Made by a program: the position numbers and the translations under genes. The notes beneath the pieces were generated by a model. That model did no database searches and was not told the origin of the DNA. It saw only the letters and a list, made by a program, of their open reading frames with translations. From Haematococcus lacustris (lineage: Eukaryota > Chlorophyta > Chlorophyceae > Chlamydomonadales > Haematococcaceae), in contig JASKMD010000029.1 of the NCBI GenBank assembly GCA_030144725.1, positions 4,579,559 through 4,643,558 on the forward strand: 64,000 nt of DNA, given 5' to 3'. Within the stretch, counting starts at the first letter, position 1; each line of letters opens with the position of its first letter. Below, piece by piece: positions 1-11,378 of this stretch.

Positions 1-117
1 CGCTCGGGCTGCTGCCGCTTAGGCACCCTCAACCTCCCCTCCCGGGGCCCTGCTAACTCAACTACAGGGCTGTCACAAGAGGCCCCCAGCGAGCTGGCCA
101 GGCTAGCAGAGGGGCTG

Positions 118-485
118 AGCAACCCGTAGCGGCGCACGTGTGGGGACCCATGGCCAAGCTGCGCAGCACGCTGCCTGCCGGCTTGCCACGGCCTGGGCTG
201 AGCCTCTAGAAAGAGCCCTACCCGCAGAGCCTCCCTTCCCTCCGAGCTGGAACCGGAAGTGGGAATGCCATACCGGCGTCGGCTAGGCCCCCCTCTGGCT
301 GGCTGGGTAGCTGGCTGCGTGTTGCCTCGCCTCGACCTACACTGAGCCACCCGCTGCCGCTCCTCCCGCCTAGCCCTCCTGTCATCCGGGGAGGAGCGCG
401 GAGGTGCCCTCGCGGCGGTGTCAAGCCAGCGGGGAGGCTGACTACCCTGCAGCTCACCGGACCCAACCCGCACCGTGCCGAGCCG
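118..485 (-). other. LINE segment holding three paralogous empty sites
   Basis: This stretch matches 12389-12990 in the second LINE unit once the MITE at 12536 is removed. It therefore shows the uninterrupted state of three insertion points: TG at 116-117 (element G), GA at 263-264 (MITE) and CG at 484-485 (element H). No gene is recognised in it. Confidence 0.85.
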
Positions 486-1039
486 GGTGCCCAGCCCGGT
501 GGAGGGACCAAGCTCCTGGGCTGGGAGAGGGGCAACTGCACCAGGCCCCGTGACTTCCGTGCGGCAAGGGGCGGTGGGGGCCGCTGCCTCGGCGTCCATG
601 GGGTCAAGGGAGGGAGAGCTGGCGAAAGGTTCCCCACCCACCCACTGCCCGGCTGCGGCTAGGCCCCTAGCTGTGGCATCTCTCAGCTTACGGGCAGCGA
701 GCTTACCCTTGGAGGCCAGCACCACGCCCTTAGAGAGGGCCTTACCCAGCAACCCCAAATGCCCCGGGGAGCGCGGAGAGGTTGATGGGGGAATACCGGC
801 AAGGGAGCCAGAGGCAACAGACCCCTCAAGAGGCACGGGATGGACAGCGGGAGGATCAACAAGGGGGGTAGGGGCGGCCCAAGGGGGGTTTAGGGGGGAG
901 GTGAGCTGCTGGGGGGGAAAAGGGATGTGGGGGAGATACACGCCGCGGGGCGGGACAGAGCAAGGCGCATGCGCTCGGGACACAAACGCCCCTTGGGCGC
1001 TGGGCTGGAAGGTGGTGGGCGTTGGGAAGAGGGTAGAGA

Positions 1040-2266
1040 TCAAGGGTCGGTTAAGGCGTGGGCGATCCAAAACCATCGGAGAAGGCACGGCCCCAGCCCC
1101 AGCCTCAGCCCCAGCCCCAGCCCCAGCCCCAGCCCCAGCCCCAGCCCCAGCCTCAGCCCCAGCCCCAGCCCCAGCCCCAGCCCCAGCCCCAGCCCCAGCC
1201 CCAGCCCCAGCCCCAGCCCCAGCCCCAGCCCCAGCCCCAGCCCCAGCCCCAGCCCCAGCCCCAGCCCCAGCCCCAGCCCCAGCCCCAGCCCCAGCCCCAG
1301 CCCCAGCCCCAGCCCCAGCCCCAGCCCCAGCCCCAGCCCCAGCCCCAGCCCCAGCCCCAGCCCCAGCCCCAGCCCCAGCCCCAGCCCCAGCCCCAGCCCC
1401 AGCCCCAGCCCCAGCCCCAGCCCGTTGCAGTTGCTGCTGCTGCTGCTGCTGGTGCTGCTGGGCTGCATCTGCAGGTGCTGTTGCCGCTGCTGCTGCTGCT
1501 GTTGCTGTTGCTGCTGCGCTACTGGCGCCTCCAGCTGCCGCTCAACCTGCTCGGCCGCCCTGTCCTGCGGCGAGGGACGCGGGTGCGCCCCGGCGGAGGT
1601 GTCCAGCCAGCGAGGCGGTTGGCTGCCCTGCACCTCCTCGGGGAGCCGCTCTTCCACATCCCTGCCCTGCTGCTCCCGCTCCCCCGCTGCCCCCTGGTCT
1701 GCCACCTGCTGCGCGCTGGCCTCCCACTTGAGCTCCAGCTCCCTCAGGGCCACATCAGCTACCGCTGCCACCTCCGGTTCGTCTGCTGCCCGGGGGGGGC
1801 GCACGCCCAACAGCGCAAACCACAGGTATCCACTGGGTGGGTAGAGGGGGTCGGCACTGACGCGCTGGAGCTGGTGGAGGCGCACCCTGGCATGCTAGAC
1901 CGAGAAGTCCAGCAGGGTGGTGGTGCCCATGCCCCACACCTGAGGGTCCAGCTGCAGGTGAGCCTAGGGGCCCAAGAGCCACTCTTCCTTAGGCCAGGTG
2001 CCAGGCCCCTCGTCAGCTGGGTCGGCAGCCTGCCCTCCCGCCCCGCCCCCTGCGCCCCTACGCCCTCCACCTCCTCCACGCCCTCGCCCCCTGCCCCCGC
2101 CCCACCCCCTCGCCCGCCCCACTCCCCTGCAAACCGCCCTGGCTCCTCCTTGCTTCTGCCCTTGAGCCTCCTCCTGCGCCACGTGCTGCTGGGCGGGTAG
2201 AGGGCGGAGGTGGGTGGCTGGCTCCTCCGGAGTCAGCCTGTAGCTGGGCTGGTTGAGCCGGGCCAC
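1040..2266 (-). pseudogene. LINE C-terminal low-complexity tail (Q-rich, Gly-Leu repeat)
   Basis: Downstream of the RT region the minus strand stays largely readable but interrupted: a TAG near 2277 (AA*EPAAVARLNQ), an Arg/Gly-rich stretch, and a TAG near 1896 (DFSV*HARVRLHQ). Then comes a segment with [15 protein letters not shown], a run of Gln and a long Gly-Leu repeat produced by the hexanucleotide array. Whether the last part was ever translated as part of ORF2 is unclear. No domain is recognised. Confidence 0.45.
1091..1423 (+). repeat. (CCCCAG)n hexanucleotide array
   Basis: About 333 bp of nearly pure CCCCAG units with two CCTCAG variants near the left end. All six frames are open through it, giving artefactual Pro-Gln, Pro-Ser, Pro-Ala and Gly-Leu ORFs. 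Confidence 0.95.
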
Positions 2267-2278
2267 CGCAGCTGGCTC

Positions 2279-4493
2279 CTAGGCCGCCCCTCCCTCCGCC
2301 CAGAAAGCCCCTAGGGGCCCTTGCCTTGTGGGGTCTAGGGGGTAGAGGCGGCCGTTGGGGCCCACCCAGTGGGAAGGCTGGAGCATGGGGGTGCACCGCA
2401 TCACAAATCCCACCCCTAGCCCAACCCTCAGGCACTCCCACTCCGGCTGAGGAGGCTGCAGGCGGTCCACCATGCCCTGCCAGGGCTCGGGGAGGCAAGC
2501 CCTGACCAGGTCGGCAGCCCAGCGGGCCTCCCCCTCCAGCTGGGGGCTGTGCATGGCCTCCCTCACGTGTTGGACGTGGGTCCAACCCTGCTCAGCTGCT
2601 GCCTCCCTTGCTGCTGGGTTCATGCGGACTTGCGCGTTGTACCACAGCGGCTCTGCCTGCACCGAGAAGAAGGACTGGCTAGCGGGGGGCACCGCACGGA
2701 ACAGCTTGAGCTCAGCCAGGGCCGCCACGTGAGCTTGCAGCCGCGGGCTGATGCCTCGCGAGGGTGGGGCGGTGGGGTCGGTGGTGACCCACGTGCTGAG
2801 GCCGTGGGAGGGGTTTGCCAGCAGGCTGTGGGTCAGAGGCTGCCAGGGTCGAACCCTGGGCGACCAGAGCTGGGCCAGCATCTTCGCCAGCATGGCCGTG
2901 CTGGTGACCCCCAACTCGGGAAGCCCCACCCCTCCCTCCCCTCGGGGCATCCCGCAGATGGCCTTGCTAGGGTAGAGGCGGCTGCTGTTGGGGCTGCGCT
3001 CCTGGGGCAGGTCTGAGGCTGCCACAAAGCGGTTGACAGCCAAGGCCATGGCCTGCGCCAGGAGAGCGAAGGGTTGCACGAAAGCCATTTAGTAGATGGA
3101 CTTGGAGGCCAGGCACTGCTGTGCCACCTGCACCCGCCCCAGGAGGTTGAGGCCTTGGGGCCGCCAAGGGAGGGAGGCTGCCATCACGGCCGCCTCTGCC
3201 CCACCGAAGGCGGCCTCGCTAGTGGCAGCGTAGGAGGCCGCCCCAAGAGGGACCCCCAAGTGACGCACTGGCACCCCCGCTCGGATAGCTGGGATGACCA
3301 CCTCCGGCTCCTGCTCCCCACCCTGCTCCCGCCCGCCCTGCTGCTGCCCTTGCCCGCCACCTTCCCCCGGCCCACCCCCTAGCCCCTGCTCGCCCACCTG
3401 CCCCTGCCCGCCCCCTTCCCCCCCGTCACCCCCCTTTCTTCCCCTCCCCGCCACATCGGGGCCCGAGCTCTCCCGGTTACCCGGCCCAGGCTCTGGCAGG
3501 GCGCACGGCAGGGCTGAGCTCTTGCTCACGCTCAGCGCAGGGCCCCCAGCGGCGCGGAACAGGCCCAGGGCCTCCACTACCACCTTCCCGTCTCTGACCC
3601 GATCGAGCACCACGATGGTGAGGTCGTCCGCATACTCCTTGGAGGGGAACGCGGGGTTCAGGGCGGCCCTGTGCATGGCCAGAGAGCTGGAGGGGATGGT
3701 GGGGGTGCTGATGCGGCCTGCCAGCTGGAGCGAGCTGAGGTAGCTGACCAGCGGCTGGAGCAAGATGCACCAGTAGAGCGGGGAGGCCCGCTGCCCTGCA
3801 GCAGCCCCGACGCAAGGGGGAAGCTGTCGGTGAGGTGGCCGTTGACCAACACATGGCTCGTGGCACCCCGGTGCAGCAGCTAAGCCCAGCGCACATGCCC
3901 CTCCGGCAGAACCCCATGGCCTCCATTGTGTCCTCGAGCAAGCCCAAGGACACGTTGTCATAGGCCCCCGCCAGGTCTAGCAACAACAGCCAGGCTGGGC
4001 TGCCCCGCTGCTGCAGGTACTCCAGCAGGCCTAGGTGGAACTGCACGATGTCGTTGATGTCCCTGCCCAGGATGAAGGCGGACTGAGAGGGGGACACCAG
4101 CAGGTCCAAGGGCAGCTGCAGCCGGTCCTCCACTGCCCTGCCCACCAGGCGCACGTCGCAGTTGAGGAGCGTGATGGGGCGGTAGCCGGCCACCTGGTCC
4201 CTCGGCTTGCCAGCCTTGGGCACGAGGATGATGATGCCGGTCAGGAACTCAGCCAGGGGGGCAGGGTCAGTGGTGTCTTCCAGGGCCTCTCGCAACATGG
4301 CCCGCAGCGGCCGCCCCAGCTCCACCCACAGCCGGTCATAGACCTCCATGGGCAGCCCATCTAACCCCGGGGCCTTGCTGTGCGCCCAGCTCCTCCTCTG
4401 ACAGCATAGGGATGCCTTTGGGGCCCTCGGCAGCCCTGGCCTGGGTGGGGGTGAGGTGGGAGGTGAGGGTGCCGAGCAGCGTGGTGCGCGCAA
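2279..4493 (-). pseudogene. LINE reverse transcriptase and post-RT region, broken
   Basis: The minus strand encodes KAPGLDGLP (start of the RT palm), GIIILVPKAGKPRD, YRPITLLN, QSAFILGRDI and LLLLDLAGAYDNV (first catalytic Asp), then after frameshifts near 3850 and 3790 YADDLTIVVLD, the YxDD active-site motif. Downstream, GGVGLPEL and the region to about 2279 match the typical post-RT part of LINE ORF2. A TAA interrupts KSIY/MAFVQPF near 3089. The upstream linker (about 4336-5150) is in another frame, so a further frameshift lies near 4400. The domain identification is firm; it is a degenerate copy. Confidence 0.85.
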
Positions 4494-5149
4494 CTGTGTC
4501 CACCGGCTTGGCTGCGTAGACTCCGGTAGGCTCGGCGGCTGAGTAGTGCTGCTGGAAAGCCCTGCACGCTGCCTTCACCCCGGCCGGCGTGGTAAGGTCT
4601 GCTGGCTGACCTGGCTGGCCGGGAAGCTGGAGAGAGGAGATGAGGGTGGGGGTGTGCGCGGGCTGGTCGCGATGGTAGAAGAAGAAGGAGGAGCGGTCGC
4701 CGTAGTACTGGTCGAGGACTGTGCTGGCCAGCAGGGACTGCTGGGCCCCCTGCTCCCTCGCCCCCACACCCGCCAGGGCTGCGGCCTCTCCCAGGTGCTG
4801 CGCCGCCTGCACCTCAGCCTCCCCCTCTCGCTCCACCCGCACCAGCTGTCGCACGAGGCGAGCCCTAGCCGCTGCCGCCGCCTTCTCCCTGCGCTGCTGC
4901 AGGTCACGCTGCGCGCGACGCTGGGCCCGCAGGAAGTGCTGGGCACGCATGGCCATGCCCTGCTTGATGCGGGCCCACCTGGCCCTGTTCCCATCCCTAG
5001 GCAGCCCCAGCTGACTCGCAGCCTCGTGGTGATGTGCCTCCGCCTGGAGGAAGTCCTTGAGGCAGTCCAGCAGGTCAGGGTTGTCAAGGTGGGCGGGGTG
5101 CAGCTGCCATGGAGCGGGGACGGTGAGAGGCAGGTCGGGGGGGCACACT

Positions 5150-6079
5150 GCCACTGACACGGGCCGGTGGTCGGTGGGCACAGGCAGCACCCCGTGGATG
5201 GCGCTGTCCATCTGCCACTGCACCAGCTCCTCCGAGATGTACCACCGGTCGAGGCGTAGTGGGGACATGTCCAGCCTGTGTCCAACGTTTGGAGGTGGGA
5301 GCAGGCCGCGCCACAGGCGGAAGCTCCTCCCTTTATGCACGCCGGTTTTTACCGGAGTAGTTTTCTTTCTTTCTTTCTTTCCCGGTCGAGGCGCGCACCC
5401 GTCTGCCAACGCTCGATGAAATGGGTGAGGTCCCTCTTGGAGGGGTGAAGATGGCGCCACGGGTCCACCAACCCCCGCTCACCCACAGCTGCCGCAGCTG
5501 CTCCGCCCCCTGGCCCCGGCTGCCAACCCAGGCCTCCCCATGCTGCGAGCCCTGCGGGATGCCCACTCTGTCCACGGGGGCTAGGATGCAGTTGAAGTCG
5601 CCCCCCATGAGGAGGAGGCGGCGGTCGGCTGCTGGCGGCAGGCAAGCGGGGAGGCACTCTGCGTAGAACGCTGGCCGCTCTGCCTGCTGCGCCGGGGCGT
5701 ACACGCACACTAGGGACACCGGCCTGCCTGCGAGCTCCCTGTCTACCCGCAGCACCTGCCCCTGGGCCCCCTCTGCCTGCAGCTGCACCTGGGTGCACCT
5801 CTAGAGGATAGTGGAGGGCTTGACCAAAACCAGACAGCCTTGAGAGCTGCCGGTGCCAGGGGTGTAAAGCCACTGCCCCTGCCAGGCGGGCTTGGCCCCC
5901 GGTTGGGCTTCTGCCCACTGCCACACGCTCTCCGCCCTATGGCACTCTTGAAGGAGTACCACTTGCGCCGGGCTTTCAACGGCCCAGTCAAGCAGGGCCT
6001 GCAGCTTGTGCGGTTGGGCGAGGCCCTGCACGTTGAGGGTGACTGCCAAGAATCTGGCGGCCACACCTGGGCGCTGCAT
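5150..6079 (-). pseudogene. LINE APE-like endonuclease domain, broken
   Basis: In the transposition mechanism this domain would nick target DNA. The minus-strand translation shows, in order, TLNVQGL, then LLQECH (the catalytic Glu region), then VSLVCVYAP, then GGDFNCIL, and finally TDHRPVSV (the C-terminal Asp-His motif). This is the order expected of endonuclease/exonuclease/phosphatase-fold LINE endonucleases. The start at 6079 is an ATG just before the first beta strand. The frame is interrupted by an in-frame TAG at about 5799, where a Gln codon fits the surrounding sequence, and by a retroposon insertion at 5257-5381 that separates GARLDR from LDRWYIS. Not functional as read. Confidence 0.8.
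5257..5381 (+). mobile_element. 5'-truncated retroposon copy, 125 bp, (TTTC)n tail
   Basis: Flanked by a perfect 12-bp duplication CCGGTCGAGGCG at 5245-5256 and 5382-5393. The insert matches the last ~120 bp of the 603-bp retroposon at 32432-33034 and ends in a (TTTC)n tail. A target duplication, a 3' simple-sequence tail and 5' truncation are the hallmarks of target-primed reverse transcription. It sits inside the LINE endonuclease coding region. Confidence 0.9.
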
Positions 6080-6636
6080 GGCTAGTCCTGGCTTGCCCCC
6101 GCGCGGGCTGCGCGTGTGTGGAGGAGGGCGGGTGGGCTGGAAAGGGAAGGCGGACCTGGCAAAGGAGGAGGGCCGGGGGCGGGGGGCGGGGTGGCCTCAA
6201 TGCACGCCAACTTGGCCCCCAAGCGGCGCAGGCGGACCCGAGGCTCACGTGAATAGATGGCCAACGGGGGCCACAGGGGCAGAGGACCGAACTGCTCCTC
6301 CTCCTCCCCAAGCTGAGCTGCCTGCTCGGGCTGCTGCCGCTTAGGCACCCTCAACCTCCCCTCCCGGGGCCCTGCTGACTCAACTACAGGGCTGTCACAA
6401 GAGGCCCCCAGCGAGCTGGCCAGGCTAGCAAAGGGGCTGCACACAGGCAAATTAGTGCGGATATTCGTCATCCTAGGGGGGTAGTTTTTTTATGCGGTTC
6501 GCCTCGGATTGTCCTTGCGACTCCAACGCCACTTGACGCTTGTTGGAATTTTGAGTATGTGAGCAGTTGGAGTGTAGGTACCTACAGTACTGTAGATGTC
6601 TACAGTACTGTAGATGTCTACAGTACTGTAGGTCAG

Positions 6637-7351
6637 ATTTGACAAGGTCTCTTGTAAATAGGGTACCATGCTGTTCTCCACATTCAAACCACCATTTGCT
6701 ACCGCGATTGCACCGTCAGCTTCTGCGTGCTATAAATAGTGAGAGGCGTCAAAGCGTAGGCCCGCAAGCTCGATATGGATATTTGTGCCGAAAGTTGTGT
6801 CCACGCAATAAGGTCGCCATAGGGAGCTACATACATACGTGTAAGGTCTAAGGCCGGGGCCCGTCTCTATCGCAAGCTAGGTCCGTTCTGTCGGTTGTAC
6901 TGGGTACCTCGGCTTGCAAGCTCCCGCAAAGCTGTGGATGTTGATGATGCCCCGCAATCACAACAACCTCCTGCACCGCACCCTCCTATCTAATATCGAG
7001 TGCGGCAGAGATTGCCCCAAAAGTTGTTTGCGGTTGGCCCTCAACCATCCATCATTACATCTAACCTCACATCATTACATCATGACTCTTAGCCTACATC
7101 ATTACATCACCACTTGTGGTCTTGCCAATCACTGCATGCATGGTATGGGCAAGGGCTCTTGGGGGGCTGGTCTCAGGGTCGATACCTAACCCTAGAGGCT
7201 GAATAATGCTGGGCTCGGCAACATAGGCACGCTTTGTTGTCAGCGCATTTGCATAGCACTGTCGGGATAGCAAACGAGCTTGGGCTACATTGAGTTGTTC
7301 CTGCATGGGGGTGAAGGGGGCATGGGGGTTAAGGATGCATGGGGGAAGGCA
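6637..7351 (-). other. G interior, possible coding fragment at 7094-7310
   Basis: Mostly unassigned sequence following a short run of CTACAGTACTGTAG at 6588-6636. On the minus strand 7310-7094 reads as a plausible peptide beginning MQEQLNVAQARLLSRQ and including KRAYVAEPSIIQPLGL. Its composition resembles real coding sequence, but no family is recognised and no full gene can be assembled. It may be a captured exon. Confidence 0.3.
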
Positions 7352-8668
7352 GCTACAGTACTGTAGGGGTCTACAATACTGTAGACCCCTACAGTACTCA
7401 TGACCCCCATGAGTACTGTAGACCTCTACAGTACTCAAGACCCCCATGAGTACTGTAGACCTCTACAGTACTCAAGACCCCCATGAGTACTGTAGACCTC
7501 TACAGTACTCAAGACCCCCATGAGTACTGTAGACCTCTACAGTACTCAAGACCCCCATGAGTACTGTAGACCTCTACAGTACTCAAGACCCCCATGAGTA
7601 CTGTAGACCTCTACAGTACTCAAGACCCCCATGAGTACTGTAGACCTCTACAGTACTCAAGACCCCCATGAGTACTGTAGACCTCTACAGTACTCAAGAC
7701 CCCCATGAGTACTGTAGACCTCTACAGTACTCAAGACCCCCATGAGTACTGTAGACCTCTACAGTACTGTAGACCCCCATGAGTACTGTAGACCTCTACA
7801 GTACTCAAGACCCCCATGAGTACTGTAGACCTCTACAGTACTGTAAACCCCCATGAGTACTGTAGACCTCTACAGTACTCAAGACCCCCATGAGTACTGT
7901 AGACCTCTACAGTACTCAAGACCCCCATGAGTACTGTAGACCTCTACAGTACTCAAGACCTCCATGAGTACTGTAGACCTCTACAGTACTCAAGACCCCC
8001 ATGAGTACTGTAGACCTCTACAGTACTCAAGACCCCCATGAGTACTGTAGACCTCTACAGTACTCAAGACCCCCATGAGTACTGTAGACCTCTACAGTAC
8101 TCAAGACCCCCATGAGTACTGTAGACCTCTACAGTACTCAAGACCCCCATGAGTACTGTAGACCTCTACAGTACTCAAGACCTCCATGAGTACTGTAGAC
8201 CTCTACAGTACTCAAGACCCCCATGAGTACTGTAGACCTCTACAGTACTCAAGACCCCCATGAGTACTGTAGACCTCTACAGTACTCAAGACCCCCATGA
8301 GTACTGTAGACCTCTACAGTACTCAAGACCCCCATGAGTACTGTAGACCTCTACAGTACTCAAGACCCCCATGAGTACTGTAGACCTCTACAGTACTCAA
8401 GACCCCCATGAGTACTGTAGACCTCTACAGTACTCAAGACCCCCATGAGTACTGTAGACCTCTACAGTACTGTAGACCCCCATGAGTACTGTAGACCTCT
8501 ACAGTACTCAAGACCCCCATGAGTACTGTAGACCTCTACAGTACTCAAGACCCCCATGAGTACTGTAGACCTCTACAGTACTCAAGACCCCCATGAGTAC
8601 TGTAGACCTCTACAGTACTGTAGACCCCCATGAGTACTGTAGACCTCTACAGTACTCAAGACCCCCAT
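7352..8668. repeat. 37-bp tandem repeat with palindromic CTACAGTACT core (left array of G)
   Basis: About 35 head-to-tail copies of a 37-bp unit containing TAGACCTCTACAGTACTC and AAGACCCCCATGAGTACTG. Within a unit AGTACTGTAG and CTACAGTACT are inverted, so each junction forms a hairpin. A few units carry the full CTACAGTACTGTAG. Very low divergence suggests recent homogenisation. Confidence 0.95.
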
Positions 8669-8905
8669 GCAGGAACAGCAGCAGGGGGGCAGCAGCAGCA
8701 GCAGCAGCACCAGCAGGGGGGCAGCAGCAGCAGCAGCAGGGGGGCAGCAGCAGCAGCAGCAGGGGGGCAGCAGCAGCAGCAGGGGGGCAGCAGCAGCAGC
8801 AGGGGGGCAGCAGCAGCAGCAGGGGGGCAGTAGCAGCAGTAGGGGGGCAGCAGCAGGAGCAGGGGCGCAGCAGCAGCAGCAGCAGTGGCAGCAGCAGCAG
8901 ATATA
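8669..8905. repeat. (CAG)n-rich run with GGGG interruptions
   Basis: CAG trinucleotides separated every 10-20 bases by AGGGGGG. The same composition occurs in element E at 35122-35440 and 51990-52405. Confidence 0.9.
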
Positions 8906-10092
8906 GTAGGGGCACTGTAGCACCTACCTACCTTTTGGCTGCTTGATGACTGCTGCTAGGAAGGGGGGGGGATTGGAAGAGTGAAGGCGGGGAGGGGGGG
9001 TAGATGTGGAAGGCGGGAGGTGGGAGCCAGGGAGGCGGGAGACGGGGAGGCGGGAGGCAGGGAGGCGGGAGGTGGGGAGGCGGGAGGCTCAACCGGGTTG
9101 GGCTGGGCGGGGGTGGGTTGGGTTGGGGGCATGGGTTGGGGTGGGTGGGGGCATGGGTTGGGGGCATGGGTTGGGGTGGGTGGGGGCATGGGTGGGGGTG
9201 GGGGCGGGGGCGGGGGCGGGGGGGGATGAATTGGGAGGGGGTGGTTGTTTAGGGGAAAGGGAAGTGGAAGGGAGGTGCCCACTAGACCTGCAACCAAGGG
9301 GCGCGCACGTGCGGTAGGGTGACCAGGCTGGGCACTGTGTTAGCTATCACCGTGGCCTTACCTTTGTGGTCGTCCTGGCCTCCTACCTGCTCACACCAGG
9401 CAACATATCCCATGAGCCAGTGGGGTGGGACTGCGGTGGGGAGTGTAGGGTGTAGGGAAGGGAATGTGGGGTGAGGTGGGGGTTGCGATGCCACGTCAAT
9501 CAAAGGGTGGGAGAGGGGAAGAGGAGGCTTGACAAGTATGGGAGGGGAGAGGGAGGGAGAGGGGGAAGGGAGGGGTGGGAAGAGGGTGGGTGGGGTGGGC
9601 TTTCTCCTGGCTGCTGGGATGTCAGGGGAGAGGTGACGGGGAGGGGGGAAGTGGGGGGTGGGTAGAGGTGGAAGTGGAGGGACGACAAGCTGGGCGTTGG
9701 TGGTGGGCGTGGGAAAGGGGAGGAAAAGGGGATGGGGAAGGGTGTGACGATCAATCCTGCAACGGGACAAGGGGCATGCTAGCGGTTAAGGTGGGTACAG
9801 GGTGCCACATACCTGCACTCACCTTGTGCTGGGGTGTGGTGTATATGTGTGTGGGAGGAAGGGGAGGAAGGGAGGGAAGGGAAGGGGAGGTCCATGGGGA
9901 GGGCGAGAGAAGTGGGGAGGGCATTGATAGTCTTAGGTGTATGCGCACAAGACCTGCGGCAACGGTGTGACGATTTGTCAACGGAAGCAAACATTGGACA
10001 TGGGTACTGGATGCACTCACCATTAGAGTAGGGAGATGTAGAGCTGGCAGATGGAGGGGCAGGTGTAGCAGCCCTCCATTACAACCCACCTG
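8906..10092 (-). other. G-rich spacer with degenerate spliceable units
   Basis: The plus strand is strongly G-rich (polypyrimidine on the minus strand). Embedded at about 9282-9370, 9755-9830 and 9950-10030 are degenerate copies of the motif described in findings: on the minus strand a GTGAGT/GTAAGG donor, CAGCCTAAC-like and TTGCAGGT segments. No protein gene is recognised. Confidence 0.55.
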
Positions 10093-10582
10093 GGCTGGGC
10101 TGGGCTGGGCTGGGCTGGGCTGGGCTGGGCTGGGCTGGGCTGGGCTGGGCTGGGCTGGGCTGGGCTGGGCTGGGCTGGGCTGGGCTGGGCTGGGCTGGGC
10201 TGGGCTGGGCTGGGCTGGGCTGGGCTGGGCTGGGCTGGGCTGGGCTGGGCTGGGCTGGGCTGGGCTGGGCTGGGCTGGGCTGGGCTGGGCTGGGCTGGGC
10301 TGGGCTGGGCTGGGCTGGGCTGGGCTGGGCTGGGCTGGGCTGGGCTGGGCTGGGCTGGGCTGGGCTGGGCTGGGCTGGGCTGGGCTGGGCTGGGCTGGGC
10401 TGGGCTGGGCTGGGCTGGGCTGGGCTGGGCTGGGCTGGGCTGGGCTGGGCTGGGCTGGGCTGGGCTGGGCTGGGCTGGGCTGGGCTGGGCTGGGCTGGGC
10501 TGGGCTGGGCTGGGCTGGGCTGGGCTGGGCTGGGCTGGGCTGGGCTGGGCTGGGCTGGGCTGGGCTGGGCTGGGCTGGGCTG
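10093..10582. repeat. (GGGCT)n pentanucleotide array in G
   Basis: About 98 perfect GGGCT units (CCCAG on the other strand). The same pentamer array occurs in C, A and B. A short (TGG)n run follows at 10630-10672. Confidence 0.95.
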
Positions 10583-11378
10583 CAACACAAGGGAGGCAAC
10601 AGTGGGAACGTTGTGAGAAGTTATGAAATGGTGGTGGTGGTGGTGGTGGTGGTGGTGGTGGTGGTGGTGGTGAGGGGGACTGGGAGGGGGTGGTGAACAA
10701 GGGGGTACTAGGCGTGATTGTAAGACCTGCAGCAACCAGGTGTGGTAGCGGTTAGGCTGGATACTAAGGGCTATGCTGCGCAATGCTAGCTCCTTCTAAG
10801 CTCTTACCTTGGTCCTAAGCTCTTACCATAGTCCGTCTGGCCTCTTCGCTGCTCACAACACGTTGTACCTGCCTTGCGTTGGTGCATCAATGCTTGCGAT
10901 TCATTGCGGAGAATCGTTGCGAGGAAACTAGCCGCGAGGCTAGCTGCGATGCTGGCTGCGAGGCTGGCTGCGAGGCTGGCTGCGAAACTGGCTGCGAGGC
11001 TGGCTGCGAGGAAATGGCTGCGAGGTGGGCTGCGAGGTGAGATCCTCGCACCGAGCTGCCTCACAGGTATGCTTCTGCGTTGCTGGACCAGCTGTGTGGC
11101 CGCGAGGTTGTCTGCCGAGTATGTGGCTGCGAGTATGGGCTAGATGTGGCTGCGAGTATGGGTAACCTCGTGCGATGCCATCTGTGGACCAGCTATGTGG
11201 CCGCGAGGTTGTCTGCCGAGTATGTGGCTGCGAGTATGGGCTAGATGTGGCTGCGAGTATGGGTAACCTCGTGCGATGCCTTCGCTGCAATACCGGCTAC
11301 ACGATGCTGCGACTAAGTGTTGGACGGATGCCTTGAATGCAAGTGAGATGTTCAGAATTTTTCTAAGTGCTTAAAGGC
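10583..11378. other. GCGAGGCTGGCT-type repeats and a 101-bp tandem duplication in G
   Basis: 10915-11040 repeats GCTGGCTGCGAG. 11085-11185 is duplicated at 11186-11285 (period 101 bp) with very few differences. A spliceable-unit relic lies at 10720-10860. Similar GGCTGCGAGGCTG runs flank the chromovirus in element E (39230-39540, 47837-47870). No gene seen. Confidence 0.7.

Larger units (their letters stand above)
1..6439 (-). mobile_element. Decayed LINE unit, head-to-tail tandem copy
   Basis: Seen: bases 2-117 recur at 6324-6439 with an offset of 6322, so one LINE unit is followed head to tail by the start of another. On the minus strand the unit holds an endonuclease region, a reverse transcriptase region, a post-RT region and a long low-complexity tail. 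Reading frames are broken by at least two frameshifts and several stops, plus a 125-bp insertion at 5257-5381. The second unit resumes at 12387 after element G. Known: non-LTR retrotransposons carry an APE-type endonuclease followed by RT. Inferred: an old inactive copy; the tandem could be an insertion into a related copy or a segmental duplication. The true 5' and 3' ends are not identified. Confidence 0.8.

Noticed and set aside
475..2200. Plus-strand ORFs opposite the LINE tail
   Set aside because: Shadow frames through the CCCCAG array; the minus strand carries the recognisable LINE motifs.
7352..8668. Regular 37-bp repeats that resemble a CRISPR array
   Set aside because: There are no unique spacers; the whole 37-bp unit repeats. 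The context is a eukaryotic transposon and no cas genes are present.
9751..10783. Pro-Ala-Gln-Pro-Ser ORFs of 225-280 codons
   Set aside because: Translation of the (GGGCT)n array only.
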